Assembly (NCBI RefSeq): GCF_010645075.1
Contig: NZ_JAADZV010000008.1
Coordinates: 219,425-283,424, forward strand
Source: Flavobacterium limi
Lineage (GTDB): Bacteria; Bacteroidota; Bacteroidia; Flavobacteriales; Flavobacteriaceae
Reading direction: 5' to 3'
DNA: 64,000 bases
In this document: piece after piece, positions 10,725 through 19,847 of the stretch
Position numbering within the stretch: position 1 is the first letter of the stretch
Layout: every line of letters starts with the position of its first letter
The notes under the pieces: model-generated
Databases searched by the model: none
What the model was told of the DNA's origin: nothing
What the model saw: only the letters and a program-made list of their open reading frames with translations
Translations under genes and position numbers: made by a program

Positions 10725-11226
10725 AATAATTGTTTGAATTGTATTTTGTTTAGTAATGTAAATACATTTCTAATTTGTACCAAGTAAATTTAAAATATAA
10801 TTATTTGATTGAGATCAAAATTTGAAATTAGAAATTTTCATGAATCAGTATGGTTAAATAAATGTATTAATATTAAACTTCTTTTCTTAAGTATATAAAA
10901 ATTGTTTATAATTATTGTTTTTAAAATAATTATAAGTTAAAGCTATTAAATTTGGCTTTCATATCTTAAATTTAAGAGCGTTTTTTAAAATATGTATGTT
11001 CTAAGTCGTTTTCTGAATTTATTTCTCTTAATAACTCTTCAATTTGTTTTTCTTCTTTTTTAAGAAAATTAAAAGGATAAAAATAACTTTATAAATAAAA
11101 TTTTAATTATAAACGCTAAATAAAGTACATCAAAATTTATTGATGAGAGATTCCGAAAAAATCACTTTCAAAAGTTTTAGCAATAGATATTTTTCAACTG
11201 ACAGCTATTGCATAATTTTGTAACAT
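10725..11226. other. AT-rich intergenic region between divergent genes
   Basis: About 500 bp separating the HTCS gene and a plus-strand gene. I see no reading frame with family features and no strong hairpin. It must hold the HTCS promoter; only the plus-strand -7 box at 11213 is recognisable. Confidence 0.5.
11213..11220 (+). promoter_or_regulatory. Candidate -7 box TAATTTTG
   Basis: Exact match to the Bacteroidota -7 consensus TAnnTTTG, ending 6 bp before the ATG at 11227. A transcript from it would be leaderless or nearly so. No clear TTG -33 box is seen at the right distance. Confidence 0.4.
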
Positions 11227-11955
11227 ATGAAGAAATTATCTTGTTACTATCATCTTATGAATAATACATTTTCTGGCTGCAGCCAAATTGCCACAGTATC
11301 CACTTTCTCCGAACTTGTGAATACCAATTTAACCGGAGAAATAAATGCGCTGTGCTGGTACAGAAATTTAGATGGGGATTTTAATGAGATTGTAACTCAG
11401 CTCTGTCTAAAAGAAGATATAACAGAAGTTTATCCTGAAGATTTAATAGCACTCCAACTCTCAGAAAAAGGTAATATTGCTCGGGAAACAATCTTAAAAG
11501 ATTTACAGTTGTTAACAGATTTTGGCGCTTCGCCCTCACTTAATTTACTGAAGTGTTATGAGCGTGACGATGAATTTGATTTCATATCTACTGATGTGTA
11601 TTCGTTTCATGTTGATCGTTCACCTGTTGCAACTGATACTTTTTTATGTACTTATCATGGAGTAGCAAGTGATATTATTTCTAATTCCGAAGCAGTGCAG
11701 AAAATTTTAATTCCGGAAATCCGGACAAAACTAAAAAACCTGCACAATGGACCAGAGGAAGAGTTCGAAAACTTTTTAACGGAAAATTACTTTGATTTGC
11801 ATTATCAGGTAAATGAAGATGCAGAACCTGTTAATTTAGGGCTAATGCATCTTTGGCGTCTGGCTGTAGATCATCCAAAACAACAAGTGCAGCCTTGTAT
11901 TCACAGAGCACCTATAGAAAATGAAGGTGAATATCGGTTGTTGTTGATTTGTTAA
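11227..11955 (+). CDS. Uncharacterised protein, tentatively DUF1826-like
   Basis: A 242-residue soluble protein with no signal peptide or membrane segment. Two stretches recall the DUF1826 family: FHVDRSPVATDTFLCTYHG (about residues 127-145) and IHRAPIENEGEYRLLLIC at the very C-terminus, in the places where that family has conserved His/Asp and a HR(A/S)P motif. The assignment is from memory of the pattern and is tentative. DUF1826 members have no established function. The gene stands alone, with the divergent HTCS gene on one side and an unrelated secreted-protein gene on the other, so context gives no role. Confidence 0.7.
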   Translation: MKKLSCYYHLMNNTFSGCSQIATVSTFSELVNTNLTGEINALCWYRNLDGDFNEIVTQLCLKEDITEVYPEDLIALQLSEKGNIARETILKDLQLLTDFGASPSLNLLKCYERDDEFDFISTDVYSFHVDRSPVATDTFLCTYHGVASDIISNSEAVQKILIPEIRTKLKNLHNGPEEEFENFLTENYFDLHYQVNEDAEPVNLGLMHLWRLAVDHPKQQVQPCIHRAPIENEGEYRLLLIC

Positions 11956-12051
11956 ATGAAGATTGTTCAAATTTATATGTATTGTAGTTAAATAATAATC
12001 AATTTTTTAAGATGCAAAATTTTTATTCATTAGAAGTAATCAGATATTTTT

Positions 12052-12083
12052 TTGATGATTGCAATCTTTTTTGATTATTTTTG
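12052..12083 (+). promoter_or_regulatory. Promoter of the 12102 gene
   Basis: TTG at 12052-12054 and TATTTTTG at 12076-12083, spaced 21 bp, fit the TTG-N(17-23)-TAnnTTTG pattern. The promoter covers the possible TTG start at 12081, which supports the ATG at 12102 as the true start. Confidence 0.55.
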
Positions 12084-12101
12084 AGAAAGAACATAACGCT
12101 A

Positions 12102-13424
12102 ATGAAAAATCTATTATTTTTCTTACTTTTTACCAGCTCATTGTGTTTTTCACAAAATCATCTCAATCCTGCCGATTTTCAAAGAGGGAGTAAAATTTTG
12201 AATGAGTATTATAAAAACCTTTTACCGCTTATACACACTGGTTTTAAAAATTCAATTGTTCAGTATACAAAAATTCCTTCCTTTTCGACTGAAACGGCTT
12301 TTTCGTGCCAGGCCGTAAATAACCAAAAAATTATTATCGCAAATACACTTACAAACAGTTTTTGGTATACTGATGATAAAAAGAATGTTCAATTAATAAG
12401 TAATTCTAAAATCATTGATGACGAATTGTTTGAGCTTATAAAATCTCTTTTTAATATAGTTTCCAGTCAAATCCGACCACCTGAAAAACAAGTCTTTGGA
12501 ACTGACGGCGAAACATTTTATTTTGAGATATTTTCTAAGGATGGTAAATCAAATACAGGTAAGATTTGGTCTCCGGACAAAAATTCAGCCATGAAAAAAC
12601 TCACAAATATTAGTGACGATTTATATCTGTTAGGAGCAGGAGCCAATATTAATAGCTATATAATTAAGAATAAAATAAAGACATTAATTATCGAGTTAAA
12701 AAAAATAAGCCGAACGTTGCCACAATTAAAGAAAATGACTGTATTAACAGAAAATCAAGTAACTGAACTTTGTATTTTTATAGAAAATCAAATTGAAAAG
12801 AATGGATGTGACCATTCGTTGAAAAATACTTTTGAATGGGCTGAAAGAAATGAAATTAATAAGGCTGACTTAATCGATGTTTTAGAATGTAATGGTGGAT
12901 TTTGTGATTGTGAAGTAATAATGAATTTACCAGAAAATTGTAGTTTAGAAATAGAATCAGGAAATAATGAACCAGACTACAAAAATCCGTTCAAAACACC
13001 TCTGAATTTTCAACAAACAGAACATAAAGTTTATACGAAAGCATTATTTTCCAGTTCGGAGTACAATAATAATAATAGCTATACTAAAAATGGAGAATTA
13101 TTAATTCCGGCACCTTTCGGATTTAAACCCAAAAAGAGGGTTCGGAAAAGTGTACATTTTTTTAACGGAACTGAATCTGAGTTGCCATCTGAAATTGGAA
13201 TTGTAAAAGAGATAATACCTACTAACGGAAAAGAATTTGCGAAAAAAATTCGAGATTTTAAACTAGAGTCTTTATCAAAATTTTCGGAAAGAGATGCAGA
13301 ATATTATTTATCGAGAATTGAAAAAATTGAAATTGGAAAACCAATGGGTACATATTTTATGGAAATAACAGGAATTGGCGGAACGAAAATTGATTTAAAA
13401 ATACATAAGGTAATATTTAGGTAA
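12102..13424 (+). CDS. Secreted protein of unknown function
   Basis: I chose the ATG at 12102, giving 440 residues that begin with a clear signal peptide (MKNLLFFLLFTSSLCFSQ). A TTG 21 bp earlier falls inside the likely promoter. The mature protein is lysine- and asparagine-rich, has no obvious repeats or membrane segment, and contains a Cys cluster CNGGFCDCEVIMNLPENC around residues 264-281. I do not recognise a family. The last 60 residues look like a compact mixed alpha/beta segment. It is followed after about 70 bp by a convergent minus-strand gene pair. The function is unknown and its neighbours do not suggest one. Confidence 0.75.
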   Translation: MKNLLFFLLFTSSLCFSQNHLNPADFQRGSKILNEYYKNLLPLIHTGFKNSIVQYTKIPSFSTETAFSCQAVNNQKIIIANTLTNSFWYTDDKKNVQLISNSKIIDDELFELIKSLFNIVSSQIRPPEKQVFGTDGETFYFEIFSKDGKSNTGKIWSPDKNSAMKKLTNISDDLYLLGAGANINSYIIKNKIKTLIIELKKISRTLPQLKKMTVLTENQVTELCIFIENQIEKNGCDHSLKNTFEWAERNEINKADLIDVLECNGGFCDCEVIMNLPENCSLEIESGNNEPDYKNPFKTPLNFQQTEHKVYTKALFSSSEYNNNNSYTKNGELLIPAPFGFKPKKRVRKSVHFFNGTESELPSEIGIVKEIIPTNGKEFAKKIRDFKLESLSKFSERDAEYYLSRIEKIEIGKPMGTYFMEITGIGGTKIDLKIHKVIFR

Positions 13425-13496
13425 TGAAAAACTATAACTAACAGCAACTGAAATAGTAGGAACACTAAACGAAGAGGCCTAGGAATCCGGCATAAA

Positions 13497-13994
13497 TTAG
13501 GGCTTCTCGCTCAAAATTTGTTCGATCGAATGATAAATATCGAGTATAGTTTCTCTATTAGTATTTTCATTGTGATATAATAAGGAAGAATATATTTTTG
13601 CAGAACCTGCAACATTTTCACTAACAATTATATTATCAATTTTGGTTACAGTATCTGTTAATTTACTCTCAGTGTACCATATATTAAATTTTCTAAATCT
13701 TACTTCAGCTCTCTCATCATCATCGTGACAAATATAAAGAATTGTATTTCTGGCGTTCTCAAAGAAAATTGATAAAATCTCACAAATTGTAGCTGATACA
13801 TTACGATCGAGAGGTTCTTTAATCTCTGTAGTTTTTTCGATAATTACTTGATAAATATTATCAATTTCAATATTAGAAACTGCAGAGAATGTATAATTTA
13901 AAATAAAAGCAATCTTATATTCTATACCGTTATCTGTGGTAAAAACATAAGATTGCGTTATTTCGTCAAATTGATAATTATATGGGTTTGGCAA
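13497..13994 (-). CDS. DUF6169-like protein
   Basis: A 165-residue soluble protein starting MPNPYNYQFDEITQSYVF, followed by a TDNGIEYKIAF stretch; this N-terminal pattern matches the DUF6169 family of Bacteroidota as I remember it. It has no signal peptide. The gene overlaps by 17 bp the end of a 49-codon gene just upstream (13978-14127), so the two are almost certainly translated together. Small basic partner plus larger acidic protein in an overlapping pair resembles a toxin-antitoxin layout, but no known toxin motif is visible. Family call moderate, function unknown. Confidence 0.7.
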   Translation of the reverse strand: MPNPYNYQFDEITQSYVFTTDNGIEYKIAFILNYTFSAVSNIEIDNIYQVIIEKTTEIKEPLDRNVSATICEILSIFFENARNTILYICHDDDERAEVRFRKFNIWYTESKLTDTVTKIDNIIVSENVAGSAKIYSSLLYHNENTNRETILDIYHSIEQILSEKP

Positions 13995-14127
13995 ACTTAA
14001 TCCCTTTTTGAGTCAAAGTTTCAATAGAAGTTTTGCCTTTCAAAAAGGAACGAACAGCAGACTTATCGGCAACCATTTTGGTTACTGAAGAAATCACAGC
14101 TTCTTTATTTATTACGATCTTTTTCAT
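13978..14127 (-). CDS. Small basic protein, overlapping partner of the DUF6169-like gene
   Basis: A 49-residue protein starting MKKIVINKEAVISSVTKMV and ending KGIKFAKPI. An upstream in-frame ATG at 14166 is possible, but the 14127 start gives a compact basic helical protein that I consider more likely. Its stop lies 17 bp inside the next gene, a strong sign of translational coupling. The arrangement (short first gene, overlapping second gene) is like an antitoxin or regulatory peptide module. There is no recognised DNA-binding motif; the central segment (DKSAVRSFLKGKTSIETL) could form a helix-turn-helix-like pair of helices. The role is inferred only from the layout. Confidence 0.65.
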   Translation of the reverse strand: MKKIVINKEAVISSVTKMVADKSAVRSFLKGKTSIETLTQKGIKFAKPI

Positions 14128-14271
14128 TACAGGTCTTATTACAATTCTACAAAGATAAAAATACAATTTAATTAAAGATAAAAAAAGAACTAAATTGCTT
14201 CTCCTGTAAGATACTACACCGAATTGAGCAATTGGCTTATGCCATGTCTTTTTTAGTTTGGGGGCAAATTT

Positions 14272-15780
14272 TTAATTCAGTTTAACTGTTTTTATTTTTT
14301 CTTTCCAGCCCAGGTATCCATTCGCCGGCAAGTCATTATTAAGGTCGGCTAAAACCTGTTCAGTTTGGTTTTTAACAAGATTCGAAAGTTGCTCGATACT
14401 GCTGTAAATATTACTTTTTAGCCCCGATAAATAAGCGGCACCTAAAGCAGAAACATCCGGATTTCGCTGCTTGTTCAGCGGAATTCCCAATAAATCAGCT
14501 AAATAATGAATGACAAATTGGTTTTGAGTCAAACCTCCGTTTACCGAAATAGATTTTAATGGCGCTTTCATATCTTTTGCCATAGCCTCAACCACATCTT
14601 TTATCTGGTAGGGAATACTTTCCAAAGCCGCTCTGACAATATGATTCTTAGTGGTTCCGAAAGTCATTCCTTCAATGGATGCTTTTCGGCTCATTTGCCA
14701 GTGTGGCGCGCCTAATCCGCTAAAAGCCGGAATCAGATAAACGCCTGCATTGTCAGCAATAGCTGTTGCCATAGTGGCTGTTTCTGCCACATTGGAGAAT
14801 AATTGTAATTCGTTTTTCAGCCATTCTATAGTAGAACCACAGGAAACGATAGCCCCTTCAAGAGCATAATCTACCCGGTCTTTCGTACTCCAGCAAATGG
14901 TTGTCAGCATCCCGGAATTGGATAAAACAGCTTCATTTCCAATATTCATCATAATCGAACTTCCAGTTCCCAGTGTGACTTTGGCAGTGCCTTTTTCAAA
15001 ACAGCCTTCTCCAAAAGTAGCTGCATGGGAGTCACCAATCAAAGCTGTGATCGGAATTGTAATGGTCGTAGTATCGTTCAGAATCTGTTTTAGATCAAAC
15101 TTTCCAAAATCATGTGAAGAAGGGCAGGCGTGAGGCAGGTTTAATTTGCTCAATCCCCATTTTTCAAGAATTTCTGTATCCCATTTTAGGGTATGAATAT
15201 TGAAAAGCAAGGTTCTGGAAGCGTTTGTATAATCGGTTTTGAAATGAGTTCCATTAGTAAGCTTGTATAAAAGCCAGCAATCTACGGTACCAAAATACAC
15301 TTCTCCATTTTCGACTTTCTTTTTTAATTCGACATCATTTTGTACCAGCCAAAGTAATTTAGTTCCCGAAAAATAAGGGTCTAGAAGTAAACCGGTTTTT
15401 TGTTTGATAAAATCATTTTGCCCTTTTTTAATTAAATCGGAACAGATATTAATCGAACGTTTGCAAGCCCAGACTACTGCAGGGGCCAATGCTTTTCCGT
15501 CTTTGTCCCAAAGTACAAATGTTTCTCTTTGGTTACTGATTCCGCATGAAACAATATCGGCGAGCTGCAATCCCAGATTGATAAAATTATTCAGGCAAAG
15601 ACGAACAGAATCCAGCACATTTTGATAAATATCTTCCGGATTTTGTTCTACAAAACCATTGTCAAAATAATTCGTTTTGAGATCTACACTGCCTTTGGCA
15701 ACAGCAAGTCCTGATTCGTCAAAAAGGATAGTTTTAGTACTGCTGGTACCCTGGTCAATAGCAAGAATATATTTTTTCAT
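14272..15780 (-). CDS. FGGY-family sugar kinase (GlpK-like)
   Basis: A 502-residue cytoplasmic kinase of normal FGGY length. The N-terminal phosphate-binding motif is AIDQGTSSTKTILFD and the C-terminal adenosine motif region is SVNGGLTQNQFVIHYLADLL. By sequence it looks closest to glycerol kinase, but the surrounding genes (isomerase, split transketolase, sugar ABC importer) argue for a ketopentose or similar substrate. In the proposed pathway it phosphorylates the ketose formed by the isomerase before transketolase cleavage, as D-apulose kinase does in D-apiose pathways. It is the last gene of the operon, 51 bp after the permease. Family certain, substrate inferred. Confidence 0.88.
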   Translation of the reverse strand: MKKYILAIDQGTSSTKTILFDESGLAVAKGSVDLKTNYFDNGFVEQNPEDIYQNVLDSVRLCLNNFINLGLQLADIVSCGISNQRETFVLWDKDGKALAPAVVWACKRSINICSDLIKKGQNDFIKQKTGLLLDPYFSGTKLLWLVQNDVELKKKVENGEVYFGTVDCWLLYKLTNGTHFKTDYTNASRTLLFNIHTLKWDTEILEKWGLSKLNLPHACPSSHDFGKFDLKQILNDTTTITIPITALIGDSHAATFGEGCFEKGTAKVTLGTGSSIMMNIGNEAVLSNSGMLTTICWSTKDRVDYALEGAIVSCGSTIEWLKNELQLFSNVAETATMATAIADNAGVYLIPAFSGLGAPHWQMSRKASIEGMTFGTTKNHIVRAALESIPYQIKDVVEAMAKDMKAPLKSISVNGGLTQNQFVIHYLADLLGIPLNKQRNPDVSALGAAYLSGLKSNIYSSIEQLSNLVKNQTEQVLADLNNDLPANGYLGWKEKIKTVKLN

Positions 15781-15831
15781 TTATTTTTTACAGTAAAAAA
15801 AGTTTTTTAGTAAATTAAGTATAGACAGGAA

Positions 15832-16806
15832 TTATTTGTTTTTTTGATTCATCTTATCAATAATTACTGCTAATAAAATAACGAATCCTTTTACGACCTG
15901 CTGCCAAAAAGGCGAGACATCCAGTAAAACCAATCCGTTATTCAGTACCCCGATAATTACGGCTCCGATTACAGTTCCGGTTACTGTACCAATACCGCCG
16001 GAGAGTGAAGTTCCGCCAATAACTACTGCTGCGATTGAGTCCAATTCGTAACTTGTACCGGCATTTGGCTGTGCTGAGTTTAGCCTTGAAGTTACTAAAA
16101 CACCACCTACGGCAGCCATCATTCCGGCAATTCCATAAACTGCCAGTTTAATTTTATTGATATTGATTCCTGATAAAAATGCTGCCTTTTCATTTCCCCC
16201 GATAGCATAAATATATCTTCCGAAAGTTGTCTTTTTAGTTAAGAAAACCACAATCAGTACCATGAATATGGAAATCCATACCGGTACCGGAATTCCTAAC
16301 ATCCATCCTGAACCGATAAATTCGAATGCGGTCCCCAGATTAGAAATAGGAATTCCTTCTGTATAAAGCATTGTTAATCCACGGGCAATGGTTAACATCG
16401 CCAGCGTCGCTACAAAAGGAGGGATGGAGAATTTCGTAATTACCCAGCCGTTGAAGAGCCCTAAGACTAGGCCAATCAGTACAGATACTAAAATGGCGCC
16501 TAAAACGGTAAAGCCAACAAATAAATCCATTGACTCAAATGCAAGCCCGTTTTTTAATAATCCGGCACAGACGGCTGCGGTGAAACCTAATACAGAACCT
16601 ACCGAAAGATCAATTCCAGCCATGAGAACAACTAAGGTCATTCCGACAGAAATACAAACGTTAACAGAGATTTGTCTTAATACATTCCAGAGATTGGCAC
16701 TGGTCATGAATTTGTCAGACAACAAGCTGATAAATAGACATAAAAGAAAGAGTGCAATTAAAGATTGCGATTTTTTAATAAGAGGGTGGTTTAAGGAGAT
16801 AGTCAT
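15832..16806 (-). CDS. Sugar ABC transporter permease (RbsC-type)
   Basis: A 324-residue inner-membrane protein with about eight to ten hydrophobic segments and the RbsC/BPD_transp_2 signature. The regions GMTLVVLMAGIDLSVGSVLG and VVIGGTSLSGGIGTVTGT are typical of ribose/galactose/rhizopine-type permeases. It would form the channel with the ATPase encoded 14 bp upstream and take sugar from the binding protein at 18927. Only one permease gene is present, so the channel is probably a homodimer. Part of the nine-gene sugar operon. Confidence 0.92.
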   Translation of the reverse strand: MTISLNHPLIKKSQSLIALFLLCLFISLLSDKFMTSANLWNVLRQISVNVCISVGMTLVVLMAGIDLSVGSVLGFTAAVCAGLLKNGLAFESMDLFVGFTVLGAILVSVLIGLVLGLFNGWVITKFSIPPFVATLAMLTIARGLTMLYTEGIPISNLGTAFEFIGSGWMLGIPVPVWISIFMVLIVVFLTKKTTFGRYIYAIGGNEKAAFLSGININKIKLAVYGIAGMMAAVGGVLVTSRLNSAQPNAGTSYELDSIAAVVIGGTSLSGGIGTVTGTVIGAVIIGVLNNGLVLLDVSPFWQQVVKGFVILLAVIIDKMNQKNK

Positions 16807-16820
16807 AGTTATAGTGAGGA

Positions 16821-18311
16821 TTATTCCGGTAAAGCCGATTTTAATAATTTATCTTCATTCGCTTCAGAGGCTAAATAGGAAGCTTTAATTTTTCCTTCAG
16901 CCATTACTAAAATCCGATCCGAAAGGGCTAGTATTTCGGGGATTTCAGAAGAAACTAATATGATACTCATGTGGTTAGCAGCGAGTTCTTTTATCAGGTT
17001 GTAAATTTCATTTTTAGCATTGATGTCAATTCCGCGTGTAGGCTCATCCATCATTAAGATTTGCGGATTGGTCGCGAGCCATTTTGCCAGAACTACTTTT
17101 TGTTGATTTCCACCACTTAAATTTTGGCACAACTGCATTTCAGATGGTGTTTTGATGCGCAACTTTTCAATATAATCTTTTGAAGCAGTTTTGTCTTTCG
17201 ATGGTTTCAAAAGCCCAAAAGTGGGCAGGTTTGTCAAACTGATATTGGATGAAATATCCATTCCTAAAACCAGTCCTTCTGTTTTGCGGTCTTCGGTTAC
17301 AAAAGCCAATCCGTTTTCAATAGCATCTTTTGGTTTTTTATGAAAGGTGTTTTTTTGATCAATTTCTAAATTATAAACGCTATTCGATGGATGCATACCG
17401 AATAAGGTTTCCAAAAGTTCAGTTCTGCCGGCCCCCATCAAACCAAATATGCCCAGAATTTCTCCTTTTTTCAATTCGAAAGAAATGTTATGAAGGAGTT
17501 TTCTTTTTTTGTCGTTTGGATTAACAAGGTGAAGGTTATCTACCTTTAAAATGGTATTTTGAAATTCAGTATTGGTGTTTTTTTTCTCAATCAAAACATC
17601 ACGTCCTACCATTTTTCGAATTAATTCCTGCTCCGTAGTGTTTTTCATTTCTCCCTCATCTATGCTGTTTCCGTCTCTTAATACAGTATAGTTTTCGGCA
17701 ATTTTGAATAATTCATCCATTTTATGAGAAATGTAAACAATGGTTTTGCCTTCTTTTTTAAGCTCATAAATAATACGGTGCAGGTTGTCTATTTCTTTGT
17801 CGCTTAGGGCAGAAGTAGGTTCGTCCATTAAAATAACATCGGCATTACATAACAATGCTTTTGCAATTTCGATCAATTGCTGTTCACCAACTTTTAGATG
17901 CTGTACCAGGGTTTTTGTCGAAACGTTCAATTGGATTTTTTCAAAAAGACGTTTTGCTTCCGTTTCCATTTTTGCAGCATCCAACAGTCCCAGTGAAGTT
18001 TTTAGTTCTCTTCCCAGAAATAAATTTTCGGTGACACTAAGTTCCGGAATCAGGTTCAATTCCTGATGGATAATGGCAATCCCGGCATTTTGTGCCTCTT
18101 TTATATTCGAAAAAGAAACTGTTTCTCCGTTTAACTGAATTTCACCATCGTATTGGGTATAAACGCCTGTCAGGATTTTTAGCAGGGTAGATTTTCCCGC
18201 TCCGTTTTCTCCCAATATGGCGTTGACTTTTCCAGGATAAAATTTAAAATTTACCTGATTAAGTGCTTTTACCCCCGGGAATTCTTTTGATATGTTTATT
18301 GCTTGTAACAA
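16821..18311 (-). CDS. Sugar ABC transporter ATP-binding protein (two ABC domains)
   Basis: A 496-residue tandem ATPase of the RbsA/MglA type. Domain 1 has Walker A GENGAGKST, the degenerate signature LKVGEQQLIEIAKAL, and Walker B VILMDEPTSAL. Domain 2 has the altered P-loop GLMGAGRTE and signature LSGGNQQKVVLAKWL, as usual in this family where only one site is fully active. It energises uptake through the permease encoded next. Its start lies 1 bp after the stop of the DUF2291 gene, showing tight coupling in the operon. Confidence 0.94.
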   Translation of the reverse strand: MLQAINISKEFPGVKALNQVNFKFYPGKVNAILGENGAGKSTLLKILTGVYTQYDGEIQLNGETVSFSNIKEAQNAGIAIIHQELNLIPELSVTENLFLGRELKTSLGLLDAAKMETEAKRLFEKIQLNVSTKTLVQHLKVGEQQLIEIAKALLCNADVILMDEPTSALSDKEIDNLHRIIYELKKEGKTIVYISHKMDELFKIAENYTVLRDGNSIDEGEMKNTTEQELIRKMVGRDVLIEKKNTNTEFQNTILKVDNLHLVNPNDKKRKLLHNISFELKKGEILGIFGLMGAGRTELLETLFGMHPSNSVYNLEIDQKNTFHKKPKDAIENGLAFVTEDRKTEGLVLGMDISSNISLTNLPTFGLLKPSKDKTASKDYIEKLRIKTPSEMQLCQNLSGGNQQKVVLAKWLATNPQILMMDEPTRGIDINAKNEIYNLIKELAANHMSIILVSSEIPEILALSDRILVMAEGKIKASYLASEANEDKLLKSALPE

Positions 18312-18312
18312 T

Positions 18313-18924
18313 TTACTGAAGTTTAATTTGTGACGGAATAATTAAAAGGTCAGTAAACAAAGTCTGTTTTTTGTTTAATTTGATCGCACCTGAAAATGAA
18401 ATGCTGTCACCAATTTTTACATTTTTGGTTTGTTTTGGGATTTCATTTCGAACGATCTCATTTAAGCTCTCAGATACTTTGTTAAATTGGGCATTGGTTT
18501 TAAAATCGGTTAGTTTAACTAAACCGGAAGCGTCTCTCAGATCATTTCCAAAAATATATTTGGTGTCAATGAAAACAACACCATTCTTTTCGTCAGCAAT
18601 GGTGTAAATGCCATCTTTGATGTCGATGATTTTTCCGGTGCTTTTGATCATAAAATAAGCTGAATTTCCGATACCTAATCTGTTTCCATGTTTTGTAAAG
18701 GCAGCTTCCTGATTTGTTTTTATGGAAGTAATCAGGTCAGTTAAGGCAATTGTTTTTTTACTTTTTAAAATTCCTTTGTAATAAATCGAATCGGCGAAAG
18801 CTTTAAAGTCAAAAGATTCCTTTTGTGTTTTTTTTATATCACTCAGTTTTTTAAAATACACCGAATTGTACCCTAAAATGGCTATTATAAGGAAGGCTAA
18901 AATATAAATATACTTTTTTTTCAT
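18313..18924 (-). CDS. DUF2291 family protein
   Basis: A 203-residue protein with an N-terminal membrane/signal segment (YIYILAFLIIAILGYNSVYF) and a beta-rich exported part containing KIGDSISFSGAIKLNK. It matches the DUF2291 family, small extracytoplasmic proteins repeatedly encoded with CUT2-type sugar ABC importers and split transketolases. No lipobox Cys is visible. Gaps to its neighbours are 1-2 bp, so it is co-translated with the binding protein and ATPase and probably assists this transporter. The molecular role is unknown. Confidence 0.82.
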   Translation of the reverse strand: MKKKYIYILAFLIIAILGYNSVYFKKLSDIKKTQKESFDFKAFADSIYYKGILKSKKTIALTDLITSIKTNQEAAFTKHGNRLGIGNSAYFMIKSTGKIIDIKDGIYTIADEKNGVVFIDTKYIFGNDLRDASGLVKLTDFKTNAQFNKVSESLNEIVRNEIPKQTKNVKIGDSISFSGAIKLNKKQTLFTDLLIIPSQIKLQ

Positions 18925-18926
18925 CT

Positions 18927-19847
18927 TTAATAGTCTTTTATGTTTGCTGCATTGATCAGTTCAACTTCTACCGGAACCCTTTGAGGGAATGTCTTTCTTC
19001 CTTTAAAATACTCATCTGCATATTGGGCTGCTGTCTGAGCCATTACTTTAGGAAACTGCATTCCTGTAGCCACAATTTTCTTTTCTCTGATTTTTTCTAC
19101 TACATCACCGGCACCATCAAACCCAAAAATTTTGACTTTATATTCTTTACCAGCTGCTTGCAGGGCCTGAAAAGCGCCCATTGCCATAGCATCGTTCCCA
19201 CAAAATACGGCATCAATATCAGGGTTTGCCTGCATAATTGTTTCTAAAACTTCCATAGCCTTAGTTCTGTCAAAATTGCCGCTTTGCTGTGCCACCATTT
19301 TCAGATTAGGAAAGTTATCTACAACAGAGTGGAATCCTCCTGATCTTGCCCAGGTGTTATTGTCGCCTACAAGTCCTAAGATTTCTACATACTTTCCTTT
19401 TTCTTTTAATTCTTTTACAAATTCGATTCCGATAGCAACACAACCTGAGTAGTTATCAGAAAGAATCTGACTTGTAGCTGCGTCATCCGCATTTACTTCT
19501 CTGTCCATGCAAAAAACAGGAATTCCAGCCGTTTTAGCTTTTAGGATACTCGAAATGGAACCGTCAGAATCTGTAGGGTTTAAAAGAATGGCATCATAAC
19601 CCGAAGAAATAAGGTTTTCAAAATTATCCGATTCGATAGCAGGATTGTTCTGCGAATCAAATATTTTGGCTTCGTAACCCAATTTTCGTGCATTTTCAGC
19701 CGCTGATTCCGCCAGCATCACGAACCACGGGTTATTTAATGTGGAAACCACAACTGCAATTTTAGGTTTGTCGGCCTTTTCTTTTGAAGAGCAGCCTAAA
19801 ACCAAAACCAGTATAATCAGCACTAAGGAAAGGTGTTTTATCTTCAT
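18927..19847 (-). CDS. Sugar-binding protein of the ABC importer (periplasmic-binding type 4, lipoprotein)
   Basis: A 306-residue exported protein with a lipobox (LVLVLGCSSK), so it is a lipoprotein. The fold is the ribose/allose/galactose-binding type: KPKIAVVVSTLNNPWFVML at the start, DAILLNPTDSDG, a PVFCMDREVN segment, and DAVFCGNDAMAMGAFQAL for the second lobe. It delivers the sugar to the permease/ATPase encoded downstream. Its ATG overlaps the stop of the transketolase gene (ATGA), supporting translational coupling and linking transport to the transketolase pathway. Ligand unknown; D-apiose or a similar pentose is suggested by context. Confidence 0.9.
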   Translation of the reverse strand: MKIKHLSLVLIILVLVLGCSSKEKADKPKIAVVVSTLNNPWFVMLAESAAENARKLGYEAKIFDSQNNPAIESDNFENLISSGYDAILLNPTDSDGSISSILKAKTAGIPVFCMDREVNADDAATSQILSDNYSGCVAIGIEFVKELKEKGKYVEILGLVGDNNTWARSGGFHSVVDNFPNLKMVAQQSGNFDRTKAMEVLETIMQANPDIDAVFCGNDAMAMGAFQALQAAGKEYKVKIFGFDGAGDVVEKIREKKIVATGMQFPKVMAQTAAQYADEYFKGRKTFPQRVPVEVELINAANIKDY

